Of a stretch of DNA of 23,322 nucleotides, positions 1 through 6,772 are shown piece by piece. A model generated the notes under the pieces. It saw only the letters and a list, made by a program, of their open reading frames with translations, was not told where the DNA came from and did no database searches. The stretch is from CAZSXS01 sp964611385. Its GTDB lineage: Bacteria; Bacillota; Clostridia; Lachnospirales; CAYPQA01. The stretch covers positions 1 to 23,322 of the forward strand of contig CAZSXS010000060.1 in NCBI GenBank assembly GCA_964611385.1, given 5' to 3'. The position numbers and the translations under genes were made by a program. How positions within the stretch are numbered: the stretch's first letter is position 1; every line of letters starts with the position of its first letter.

Positions 1-85
1 TCTGTATTCTTATTTTATCACAAATTTTAGGCACTTGCCTTTTCATGGCTCGTTATGCCTTTCGTAGAAAGGAATGGTCTTATTT

Positions 86-856
86 ATGAAAATAAAAAAG
101 GAAGTGCTTGTTTTCATTCTTGTAGGGATATGCGTGCTTGTTTTTGGCGTGATTTATACTTGGGAACGGAACCAGACGGAAGTTGTGGTCAGCAAGGGAG
201 GGCAAGATTCAACTCAACAGGCCTCAAACCCAGACCTATCCACGGAAACAGCAAAATCCCAGAATATCGCTGCAAAAGATACTTCCACGGACACACAGGC
301 TTCCACATCCGAAGCTATACCTGCACTTAGTGAGAACGCTATCATGGTAGAAGAGCAAACAGCTGAAAAGACAATCAAAGCTTATATAATGGGCGCTGTG
401 GCAAAACCCGGCGTGTATGAGCTTGCAGAAGGAAGCCGGATTACCGACTTGCTGGAGATGGCTGGTGGAGCAGATTTAGAGGCAGACTTAGATAGGATCA
501 ACCTAGCGGCTTATGTGAAGGATACTCAGCAGATAAAGATACCAAAAATCGGTGAGGTGCTGACGCAAGCAGAAGCGCCAGCTCAGGCTGAGGAAACCGG
601 AAAGGCAGTACAAGCCACCGAAACGGAAAACGATGCAAAAAGCAATGGTAGCAAAAGTGTTGACGGAAGAATTAATATCAACACTGCTAATCATAGCCAA
701 CTGATGGAGCTGCCGGGGATTGGAGAGGCGATTGCAAATAATATCATTCAATATAGAGAAAAAAATAAATTTAAAAAAATTGAGGATATTAAAAATGTAG
801 ATCGCATTGGTCAAAAAACCTTTGATGCCTTGAAAGATTTGATCTCAGTGGAGTAA
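86..856 (+). CDS. comEA: ComEA-like competence/DNA-binding protein
   Basis: Membrane-anchored double-stranded DNA-binding protein of the natural-transformation uptake machinery, acting on the outer face of the membrane. From the ATG at 86 the product is 256 residues: a hydrophobic anchor (about residues 8-26), a Ser/Thr/Gln-rich spacer, an SLBB domain (about 94-155, with AYIMGAVAKPGVYEL), a second low-complexity spacer, and a C-terminal helix-hairpin-helix domain (about 195-256, RININTA, LPGIGEAIA, IGQKTFDALKD). Order and length fit ComEA of Gram-positives. I chose ATG 86 because AGAAAGGAA at 66-74 then lies about 11 nt upstream; an in-frame ATG at 74 overlaps that site. comEC, the usual partner, does not follow; a spore-protein gene does. 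The upstream side is cut by the window. Whether this organism is naturally competent cannot be told. Confidence 0.9.
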   Translation: MKIKKEVLVFILVGICVLVFGVIYTWERNQTEVVVSKGGQDSTQQASNPDLSTETAKSQNIAAKDTSTDTQASTSEAIPALSENAIMVEEQTAEKTIKAYIMGAVAKPGVYELAEGSRITDLLEMAGGADLEADLDRINLAAYVKDTQQIKIPKIGEVLTQAEAPAQAEETGKAVQATETENDAKSNGSKSVDGRININTANHSQLMELPGIGEAIANNIIQYREKNKFKKIEDIKNVDRIGQKTFDALKDLISVE

Positions 857-1014
857 GTACAACTGTTTTGTTGTTGCAAAAATTACCTCTCATAATTTTA
901 TTTTCAGCGGTAATACTATCATTCGTAACAATAATTTATTGATTAAGTTATGTTACAAATTCCGTTTGGATAATAAAAAAATGTATAAATAAATTGACTA
1001 AGGAGGCAAATACA

Positions 1015-1242
1015 ATGAACAGCAATAACAGTGGAACCACTTCAAGAAAGGCAGTGCCCGAAGCACGTCAGGCTTTGGATCAGTTTAAATATGAGGTCGC
1101 TAACGAAATCGGCGTACCTTTAAAGCAAGGCTACAATGGTGACTTAACATCAGCTCAGAACGGTTACGTTGGCGGCTATATGGTTAAGAAGATGATTGAA
1201 GCCCAAGAGCGTCAAATGGCTGGCCAAAGCCAAGGCAAGTAA
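1015..1242 (+). CDS. Alpha/beta-type small acid-soluble spore protein
   Basis: Spore-core DNA-binding protein that coats DNA in the dormant spore and is degraded at germination by the GPR protease. The 75-residue product shows the family pattern: a variable N-terminus, ARQALDQFKYEVANEIGV (the Y-E-V-A-N-E segment corresponds to the GPR cleavage region), then a conserved C-terminal half with LTSAQNGYVGGYMVKKMIE. The ATG at 1015 follows AAGGAGG (1000-1006) with 8 nt spacing; an upstream in-frame TTG at 994 would precede that site and is rejected. The gene stands alone with a strong terminator downstream, as expected for a forespore gene, but I could not find a convincing sigma-G promoter in 857-1000. 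Confidence 0.95.
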   Translation: MNSNNSGTTSRKAVPEARQALDQFKYEVANEIGVPLKQGYNGDLTSAQNGYVGGYMVKKMIEAQERQMAGQSQGK

Positions 1243-1297
1243 GCTTGGATACGATCCGCTTCTGATTTGTGGAAAGTAAGGATGGATTCAAGATTGA

Positions 1298-1343
1298 AGA
1301 TTAAATAATCTTACGATCAAGTATTTTAAAGATTAAGTAATCT
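1298..1343. repeat. Two near-identical 14-bp palindromes, 32 bp apart
   Basis: AGATTA-AA-TAATCT (1298-1311) and AGATTA-AG-TAATCT (1330-1343) are two inverted repeats with six-base arms. Their centres are 32 bp apart, about three helical turns. They lie between the SASP stop and its terminator, so they would be transcribed as 3' UTR. Confidence 0.5.
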
Positions 1344-1380
1344 AATGATTGAATGCTCTAAAAACAGTCAAGTAAAAAAG

Positions 1381-1436
1381 AAAGCTTGTTTCAAGCCGAT
1401 TCGATTGAATCGAAAGACTTGAAGCAAGCTTTTTTT
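1381..1436 (+). terminator. Intrinsic terminator after the SASP gene
   Basis: Arms AGCTTGTTTCAAG (1383-1395) and CTTGAAGCAAGCT (1418-1430) pair over 13 positions with one G-U pair. An inner hairpin GATTC/GAATC sits in the loop, and a run of seven T follows. Confidence 0.9.
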
Positions 1437-1639
1437 CTTGGAAAGATTATTAAAGTCCATTACCATTGTAAGTTTACATCTGCCAACCCATGCCGTTTGC
1501 TTGTCTTTTTTCATGGGGGTCATCACCAGCTGTAAGTAAAGGGCATAAATTATAGACAGAAAAGTAAAAATCACTCCATCAGATCAACAGGACGAAGTAA
1601 AGCAGAGGGAGAGGGAGTATAGAATTGAGAGGGATGACT

Positions 1640-2599
1640 ATGCCTAAGATCGCAGTTTTTGCCGGACATGGGGGCAGTGATTTCGGCGCAATCGGGAATG
1701 GCCTGCGTGAGAAGGACTTGAATCTTGCCTTATCGAACGAAGTAACAAAAATTTTACGCCAAAATGGATACGAGGTGCTGAATAATCGCACAACTGATGT
1801 GAATCGGAGTATTACAGCTGATGCCAACCTTGCCAACAACGAAAAAGTGGATGCGGTAGTGGAAATCCATCAAAACAGTAATTCTGGTATTCCAGGAACT
1901 GGAACGGAAGTGTTATACAGCATTAAGGACACTGGAAAAGGAAAAGCCTTGGCTCAAGCCATAGTCGATAAAATTGCCGCACTGGGCTTCAAGAACAGAG
2001 GAATAAAAACAGCAATAAATCTTCTGGGGCAGGACACCTTTGCCATTCTACGACTTTCCAATGCGCCGACGGCTCTGGTTGAAACAGCTTTTATCAACAA
2101 TCCGGTGGATATGGAACTCTTTGATGTAAACAAGATTTCTAAAGCCATAGCTGAGGGTATTATGCAAATTTTTCCAGTGTCCAGCACCCCATCAAAACCC
2201 ACTACGGGTGATTCTGTGGTTAAAAGTATTCAGTCTACATTGAATCAGCGTTATAGCGCCAACTTGATTATTGACGGCGTAGCCGGAGCAAAAACAAAGC
2301 AGGCCTTAGTCAAAGGCTTGCAGACGGAATTAAATCGTCAATATAATGCCAATCTGAAAGTGGATGGTGCCTTTAGACCTTCCACTGCTTCCGCGTTAAA
2401 GATCGTAAGAAAAGGAGCCAGAGGAAGCATTACCTATCTGATTCAGGCAGCGCTTTATTTGAAAGGCTACAAGGTTACACCTGACGGTGTTTTTGGTGAC
2501 CAGACGGAAACGGCAATTAGGGAGTTTCAGCGAGACAATGGGCTTACTGTTGATGGTATTGCAGGGCCTGCTACGCAGACGGCTTTGTTCAGTAAATAA
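1640..2599 (+). CDS. N-acetylmuramoyl-L-alanine amidase (Amidase_3) with peptidoglycan-binding C-terminus
   Basis: Zinc amidase that cuts the lactyl-amide bond between MurNAc and the stem peptide. In the 319-residue product the Amidase_3 residues are visible: H10 (AGHGG), E24 (GLREKDLNL), H77 (VEIHQNS) and catalytic E148 (LVETAFINN). From about residue 185 there are cell-wall-binding modules: two related halves (QSTLNQRYSANLIIDG and QTELNRQYNANLKVDG) and a canonical PG_binding_1 repeat at the end (DGVFGDQTETAIREFQ). There is no signal peptide or membrane segment, so export would need cell lysis, a holin or another route. CwlC-type mother-cell amidases and phage endolysins share this trait. 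ATG 1640 has GAGAGGG (1627-1633) six bases upstream; TTG 1625 and ATG 1634 are alternatives. The SASP neighbour makes a sporulation-linked lysin attractive, but that is inference. Confidence 0.9.
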   Translation: MPKIAVFAGHGGSDFGAIGNGLREKDLNLALSNEVTKILRQNGYEVLNNRTTDVNRSITADANLANNEKVDAVVEIHQNSNSGIPGTGTEVLYSIKDTGKGKALAQAIVDKIAALGFKNRGIKTAINLLGQDTFAILRLSNAPTALVETAFINNPVDMELFDVNKISKAIAEGIMQIFPVSSTPSKPTTGDSVVKSIQSTLNQRYSANLIIDGVAGAKTKQALVKGLQTELNRQYNANLKVDGAFRPSTASALKIVRKGARGSITYLIQAALYLKGYKVTPDGVFGDQTETAIREFQRDNGLTVDGIAGPATQTALFSK

Positions 2600-2626
2600 G
2601 TGTACTTTTTTCCTATAACGATTTTA

Positions 2627-2668
2627 GACAGGATTGATTTTGACAAATCTGTCAAAATCAATCCTGTC
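2627..2668. terminator. Perfect 19-bp hairpin between convergent genes
   Basis: GACAGGATTGATTTTGACA (2627-2645) is exactly complementary to 2650-2668, with a 4-nt loop AATC. It lies between the amidase stop and the end of the minus-strand gene at 2720, so a bidirectional terminator is the simplest reading. Neither side has an immediate T-run, which is unusual. Confidence 0.6.
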
Positions 2669-2719
2669 GGAAACATGAGACTAACCCGAATCAAAATTCT
2701 ATTGTAAAAAAACAGTGCC

Positions 2720-3178
2720 TTAACAAGAAATAATTCTGGATTCTTTTCCAAGTCGGGCAGCATATTGTAGGGTTGCAGCCGTGCCCCCTTTCGCTCTACC
2801 ATCATATACGGCAATGATTCGGGCTGATTGATTAACCATAAAGCAATTTCTTTTCATGAAGCAGGATGGAACATATTCCTCCGAATGAACGCCAATAACA
2901 TTGCATTGTGTGATTAGTTTCTTGCATGTTTGGGTAAGTATATGTAAGCGTTTACGATAGGGGATGGCGGCTTCCAATGTTATAGGATATTGCACCTTCA
3001 ATTCGGAAACGATCTCAGCGAAAATTAAATCTACACCCTCAGCAAACCCACTAATGAAATGTGTATAGCCATCCTTTATAGCCAACAAGATTTCACAATA
3101 AAGTTCAGTAGTTACATAGTCAAACCTTTCTGTTGCAATATTTCTGTGCCCAGTTACGCAACATGTCACATTGTTCAT
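2720..3178 (-). CDS. SLOG-superfamily protein, DUF1273-like
   Basis: A 152-residue protein with a Rossmann-like SLOG pattern: CCVTGHR (residues 6-12), an ISGFAEGVD glycine motif near 42-50, an AAIPY strand end, and a C-terminal segment with RNCFMVNQSARIIAVYDG followed by GGTAAT. This matches DUF1273 proteins, proposed to bind nucleotide-type ligands; no reaction is established and I do not assign one. The ATG at 3178 has GGGGTG about 7 nt upstream. A good promoter (TTGAAC-17-TATAAT) lies about 65 bp further upstream. The gene is monocistronic and convergent with the amidase. Neighbouring RHH and Rpn genes suggest an accessory patch. Confidence 0.75.
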   Translation of the reverse strand: MNNVTCCVTGHRNIATERFDYVTTELYCEILLAIKDGYTHFISGFAEGVDLIFAEIVSELKVQYPITLEAAIPYRKRLHILTQTCKKLITQCNVIGVHSEEYVPSCFMKRNCFMVNQSARIIAVYDGRAKGGTAATLQYAARLGKESRIISC

Positions 3179-3211
3179 TCTTATACACCCCGCTTATTAA
3201 TCTCTAAACAT

Positions 3212-3268
3212 AACATGATCTATAATATGACTTATAACATTAATTATAACATATTATTTTATCATGTT
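3212..3268. repeat. Inverted and direct repeats around the DUF1273-like promoter
   Basis: AACATGAT (3212-3219) and ATCATGTT (3261-3268) are exact inverted repeats, the second overlapping the -35 element. TTATAACAT occurs twice (3232-3240 and 3244-3252) at 12-bp spacing, the second over the -10. This is a plausible operator layout; no regulator is identified. Confidence 0.4.
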
Positions 3269-3271
3269 CAA
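3243..3271 (-). promoter_or_regulatory. Sigma-A-type promoter of the DUF1273-like gene
   Basis: On the minus strand, TTGAAC (3266-3271) is separated by exactly 17 nt from TATAAT (3243-3248), and the bases before the -10 are TGT (extended -10). The start would fall near 3236, giving a leader of about 58 nt. Confidence 0.75.
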
Positions 3272-3391
3272 GGTTAAACTTAAAGAGAAAATTTCTTTAT
3301 GGTTAAGGGCACCTAGCTCCAAATCCTTGCTCAACTTCATACGCTTTATGCACCATGAAGCATGAGCATAAATATGAGAGGTGAAGGTATT

Positions 3392-3592
3392 GTGGGCAAT
3401 GATAAGCTACTGATTACTCCAAGGCCACCAAAAGGTGAGGAGAAATTTAGAACATTTTCAGTGAGAATTAGAGATGATACTGTCGCGGCTATAGAAGGGA
3501 TTTCTTTAAAAACAGGTCGCACACGGAATGAATTGATCGGAACACTCCTTGATTATGCATTGAAAAATTATGTGATTTCTGATGAGCAATAA
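3392..3592 (+). CDS. Small ribbon-helix-helix (CopG/Arc-like) DNA-binding protein
   Basis: A 66-residue product with a strand segment FRTFSVRIRDDTVAAIEGIS followed by a helical segment TGRTRNELIGTLLDYALKN, the strand-helix-helix pattern of RHH repressors. The GTG at 3392 is preferred because GAGAGGTGAAGG (3376-3387) precedes it; an ATG at 3362 in the same frame would put this ribosome site inside the gene. No toxin or mobilisation gene abuts it, so it is an orphan regulator here. It may act on its own promoter or on the flanking DUF1273-like or Rpn genes; that is inference. Confidence 0.7.
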   Translation: MGNDKLLITPRPPKGEEKFRTFSVRIRDDTVAAIEGISLKTGRTRNELIGTLLDYALKNYVISDEQ

Positions 3593-3594
3593 GG

Positions 3595-3631
3595 AAACAG
3601 AGCAGTTGATTTGTCCGACTGCTCTGTTTTT
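3595..3631 (+). terminator. Intrinsic terminator after the RHH gene
   Basis: AAACAGAGCAGT (3595-3606) pairs perfectly with ACTGCTCTGTTT (3618-3629) across an 11-nt loop and ends in five T. Confidence 0.9.
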
Positions 3632-3661
3632 GAATCTGGGTGCTATTTATGAAGAGCCCAG

Positions 3662-3690
3662 TGGAAAAATACATGGAGTTATGGTATGCT
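3662..3690 (+). promoter_or_regulatory. Probable promoter of the Rpn-family gene
   Basis: TGGAAA (3662-3667), a 17-nt spacer, then TATGCT (3685-3690) preceded by TGG (extended -10 like). A start near 3697 would give a leader of about 90 nt. Confidence 0.45.
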
Positions 3691-3787
3691 GATACTAGAA
3701 GATAATCAATATACTTAGTCTCTTAACCATTTGCCATGCAAAGTTGAACGTGACTGAGTATAAAAGGAAAGATGAGGAATGATAAGG

Positions 3788-4648
3788 ATGACCAAGCTGC
3801 AATATACCTTCAAGACGGATACGCTTTTTAAAATGCTGTTCGTGCAGTACCCAGATCTCTTGAAAATGCTTGTGGCAGAGCTGCTTGGGATCCGGCTTGA
3901 AAGCATAGGAGAATTCAGAGTAACAAATCCGGAAATGCCGCCAGAAAGCTTAGGGGATAAGTTTTGCCGACTGGACATTAACATGGATGTTGACGGCCAG
4001 AGAGTTGATCTTGAGGTGCAAGTCAACGATGAGGGGGATTTCCCAGAACGCAGTCTGTATCACTGGGTGCGGGAGTATTCAACCGCACTCGCGACCGGTA
4101 TGGCTTATTCCATGTTGCCACGAACAATCATCATCAGTATCATCAATTTTTCGCTGTTTGATTGCGAGGCGTTTCATTCAGAGTTTCTACCGCTTGAAGT
4201 GACCCGCCATACATTATTATCAGATAAGATGTGCTTGCACTTTTTTGAATTGCTCAAGGTACCCACAGATGTCAGTGCAAGCAATATGTTATTGTTGTGG
4301 CTGTCGTTGTTTAAGGCTGAAACGAAAGAAGAATTAGCAAAAATTCAGGCATTGGAGGTGCCAGTTATGAGCAAGGCGATCAACGCGTATTACAGCATTA
4401 CGGCTTCGTCAGAGTTTCGTGAGTTGGAGCGACTTCGCGCAAAAGCCAGACATGATGAAGCACAGGCTTTACACCATGCAGAATTAAAGGGAAAAGCGAT
4501 CGGCAGAGCAGAGGGCATAGCAGAGGGTGAAGCGAGAGGGAAAGCGGAAATAGCCAGAAAAATGCTGAAACGCAATAGACCGATGAATGAAATCATGGAG
4601 GATACGGGTTTGACCTGTGAGGAAATTGAGGGTCTTCGCATTCTTTAA
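3788..4648 (+). CDS. Rpn-family PD-(D/E)XK nuclease/transposase-like protein
   Basis: Member of the recombination-promoting nuclease family (PD-(D/E)XK nuclease family transposase). The 286-residue product begins with the family signature YTFKTDTLFKMLFVQYPDLLK; the nuclease core motif is visible as RLDINMDVDGQ followed by VDLEVQ (D, then E-x-Q). A helical C-terminal region follows, with alternating Gly/Ala/Glu (KGKAIGRAEGIAEGEARGKAE) and a terminal MLKRNRPMNEIMEDTGLT segment typical of the family. ATG 3788 has GAGGAA (3774-3779) 8 nt upstream; ATG 3779 is an alternative. No terminal repeats flank it, so it is a single gene rather than an insertion sequence. Intact by length and motifs. Confidence 0.85.
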   Translation: MTKLQYTFKTDTLFKMLFVQYPDLLKMLVAELLGIRLESIGEFRVTNPEMPPESLGDKFCRLDINMDVDGQRVDLEVQVNDEGDFPERSLYHWVREYSTALATGMAYSMLPRTIIISIINFSLFDCEAFHSEFLPLEVTRHTLLSDKMCLHFFELLKVPTDVSASNMLLLWLSLFKAETKEELAKIQALEVPVMSKAINAYYSITASSEFRELERLRAKARHDEAQALHHAELKGKAIGRAEGIAEGEARGKAEIARKMLKRNRPMNEIMEDTGLTCEEIEGLRIL

Positions 4649-4703
4649 ACTATCTTGATTCTTTTAGCTTATGCAAAAAATAACAGGTCTAAGTCTCTTT
4701 ACA

Positions 4704-4752
4704 AAACAAGCGGTGTAATTCGCTCTAATTGAGCTGATTACACCGCTTGTTT
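4704..4752. terminator. Bidirectional hairpin between Rpn and YjbQ genes
   Basis: AAACAAGCGGTGTAAT (4704-4719) and its exact complement (4737-4752) form a 16-bp stem, with an inner GCTC/GAGC pair in the loop. It lies between convergent genes. T-rich sequence is short on both sides (TTTGTT on plus, TTTTGT on minus). Confidence 0.75.
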
Positions 4753-4791
4753 GTTGATTAACTTTATTGATGAGGGGGCCTTAGAAATTCT

Positions 4792-5208
4792 TCACTCCCC
4801 AATAATCTTAACAAGCACACGCTTTGGCCTTTTGCCATCAAATTCACCATAGAAAATCTGCTCCCAAGTTCCGAAGTCTAATTCTCCCTTGGTAACGGCA
4901 ACAACCGCCTCTCGACCCATCAGGGTGCGCTTAAGATGTGCATCCGCATTATCCTCGTAGCCGTTATGCTGATATTGATCGTAGGGCTTTTCCGGGGCCA
5001 ATTTTTCCAGCCAACGTTCAAAGTCTCGGTGCAGGCCGCTTTCATTGTCGTTAATGAATACACTGGCTGTAATGTTCATAGCATTAACCAGAACAAGACC
5101 TTCTTTTATACCGCTTTCCACTAAGGCCGCTTCAACCTCCGGGGTTATATTGATAAACGCTCGCCTTGTGCTTGTGTTGAATGTTAATTCCTTTCGATAT
5201 GACTTCAT
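4792..5208 (-). CDS. yjbQ: YjbQ/UPF0047 family protein
   Basis: Family of about 135-residue beta-rich trimeric proteins annotated as secondary thiamine-phosphate synthase on the basis of complementation. The 138-residue product carries the core: TRRAFINITPEVEAAL (15-30), GLVLVNAM (37-44), ITASVFINDNESG (46-58), HNGYEDNADAHLKR (81-94), and the C-terminal LDFGTWEQIFYGEFDG. ATG 5208 follows AAAGGAAGGG at 5 nt; an upstream in-frame ATG at 5226 lacks this spacing. Oddity: two positions that are usually His read Asn45 (NAMNITAS instead of HITAS) and Arg61 (LHRDFE instead of LHHDYE); His91 is kept. The gene follows the RlmM-like gene by 35 nt, probably in one operon. Family certain, activity doubtful. 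Confidence 0.88.
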   Translation of the reverse strand: MKSYRKELTFNTSTRRAFINITPEVEAALVESGIKEGLVLVNAMNITASVFINDNESGLHRDFERWLEKLAPEKPYDQYQHNGYEDNADAHLKRTLMGREAVVAVTKGELDFGTWEQIFYGEFDGKRPKRVLVKIIGE

Positions 5209-5243
5209 GAGAACCCTTCCTTTCATTTGACTGCCATTCTTCC

Positions 5244-6260
5244 CTACCTACGCCGACAAACAACTGTTATTTCCATCCGATTGTGAAACAATTGCTTTAC
5301 ATGTAAAATGTCATATTGATTTGTTAATAAATCAAGCCCATTATTGATTGTTCTCATAATTTTTTTGTTTGTCAGTTTAAAAGTCATAATTGCATAACCA
5401 TGGTGCCTTAGAACATTTGCCATTTCATTCATTATTTTCACCGATATTGGGACATCCATTTTCATATCATTCAAAAGGATATCAAATTGTTGCTTGTTAT
5501 CCTGCAGAAAATTCTGTGCCGTATCTCGGTAATGGGTCACCTTGGGATGCTGTTGTAACTGTGGTGCTAATTCTGCAGGATCTACTGCGACAACATGAAT
5601 GCCATTTTGCACTAAAATTTTTGTCCAGCCACCAGGAGAGGCTCCTAGATCCACTCCTGACTTACAAGTAGATAAGTCCAGCGAAAAATAATCTATTGTT
5701 TCTAAAAGTTTAAATTCAGCACGGCTGATGGTATCCGGTCGAAACGAATAACGGCACATACCTCCTGCCCACGGACTCAGATTTAACCTCGGAGTGGAGA
5801 AACCAATATATAAACGTTGCTCATCCACATAACCGGAGATTATATAATCTGGGTTTTTAGCATCATAGGTATAACCCGCTTTTTCAAAATGGCTGATCAC
5901 TGTACGAACAAAGGAGCTGACATTGATACCAGGATTTTTTTTGCGCATTTGGACACTGAAGGTTTTACCGATCATACGCTTGGAGAATCCACATGCAATT
6001 TCAGAGTATGTGCCTTGTAATGTTTCGTCGTCACTTAAGTAGTTCACAGTATATTCAACCGGAAAGATATGGCGAAGAAAAATAAATCCCTTCCTCTGCA
6101 CATAACTTGAAAATACTTCAAACGATTCAGTAGAAGCTATGCCTAGCCCATGTTCAAACCAGCGAATAAATTGAAAATCAATATTGGAAGTGTTCAACTC
6201 ATTAAGGCACATTTCTTCAAATTTTTCCTGACATGAAAAAATCACATTTATATAATCCAC
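5244..6260 (-). CDS. RlmM-like rRNA 2'-O-ribose methyltransferase (RrmJ/FtsJ domain)
   Basis: SAM-dependent methyltransferase resembling RlmM, which methylates C2498 of 23S rRNA in gammaproteobacteria. From the GTG at 6260 the product is 338 residues: an N-terminal THUMP-like region (about 1-160), then a Rossmann domain with SAM motif VDLGASPGGW (about 203-212). The K-D-K-E tetrad of the RrmJ class is visible: K184 (RAEFKL), D265 (LNDMKMD), K295 (MTFKLTNKK) and E330 (NRMEITV). I prefer GTG 6260 because AAGGGGG lies 9 nt upstream and the putative promoter would start transcription near 6291; ATG 6287 would then have almost no leader and no ribosome site. Target nucleotide in this host is inferred only. 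Confidence 0.85.
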   Translation of the reverse strand: MDYINVIFSCQEKFEEMCLNELNTSNIDFQFIRWFEHGLGIASTESFEVFSSYVQRKGFIFLRHIFPVEYTVNYLSDDETLQGTYSEIACGFSKRMIGKTFSVQMRKKNPGINVSSFVRTVISHFEKAGYTYDAKNPDYIISGYVDEQRLYIGFSTPRLNLSPWAGGMCRYSFRPDTISRAEFKLLETIDYFSLDLSTCKSGVDLGASPGGWTKILVQNGIHVVAVDPAELAPQLQQHPKVTHYRDTAQNFLQDNKQQFDILLNDMKMDVPISVKIMNEMANVLRHHGYAIMTFKLTNKKIMRTINNGLDLLTNQYDILHVKQLFHNRMEITVVCRRR

Positions 6261-6297
6261 TCTGTACTGCCCCCTTATAATCGTCATTCAATGATAT

Positions 6298-6326
6298 ATA
6301 ATAACAAGAAACTTCAGCCACTACAA
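6298..6326 (-). promoter_or_regulatory. Promoter of the rlmM-like/yjbQ operon
   Basis: Minus strand: TTGTAG (6321-6326), 17-nt spacer, TATTAT (6298-6303) preceded by TGT (extended -10). The predicted start near 6291 supports the GTG start at 6260. Confidence 0.6.
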
Positions 6327-6493
6327 CAGTTTTATATTGCTACACAATATTATTTGGTCAATACAGAGTAGCTTTCAAATGATGACCATTGCCTTTGTTT
6401 GTATACGTTTGAGAAGATACCAAACAAGCTCACAGTATAAATTGACCCCGAACGACACACATTAACTCAAACAAAGCAAAAGGAGCTAAACAA

Positions 6494-6733
6494 ATGAAAC
6501 ATGAAGAATTGATAGAGCAAGTCAAAAATGAGTATGCAAGTATTGCTTCCAGCAAAAGCCAACAGCACTTTGATAAAACCACAACTGACTTGACACCAGA
6601 AGCGTACTACGAAAAACTCCTAGAGGCCGTCATTCAAGAAATCGAAAAAGGCACTTTTGATAACTGCCGCTCTGGTATCGAAATCGTAAACAAAGTAGCT
6701 GCGGATAAAAGCATTTTATCGGAGTGGAAATAG
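6494..6733 (+). CDS. Hypothetical 79-residue acidic protein
   Basis: Not recognised. AAAGGAGC (6479-6486) sits 7 nt before the ATG, a good ribosome site. The product is soluble, rich in Glu, Lys and Ser, and looks mainly helical (ELIEQVKNEYASIAS; AYYEKLLEAVIQEIEKGTF), with one Cys near the C-terminus. No signal peptide or membrane segment. It converges on the last permease gene with only about 40 bp between stops and no obvious terminator there. Confidence 0.6.
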   Translation: MKHEELIEQVKNEYASIASSKSQQHFDKTTTDLTPEAYYEKLLEAVIQEIEKGTFDNCRSGIEIVNKVAADKSILSEWK

Positions 6734-6772
6734 ACGCTTACCCAGCAGAGAATCATTAGCTTTGAATGTGCT

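Noticed and set aside
1368..1574. Minus-strand ORF of 68 codons
   Set aside because: It overlaps the SASP terminator hairpin, has no good ribosome site and no family resemblance.
3788..4648. Insertion sequence carrying the Rpn gene
   Set aside because: No terminal inverted repeats or target duplications seen; Rpn genes are usually stand-alone.
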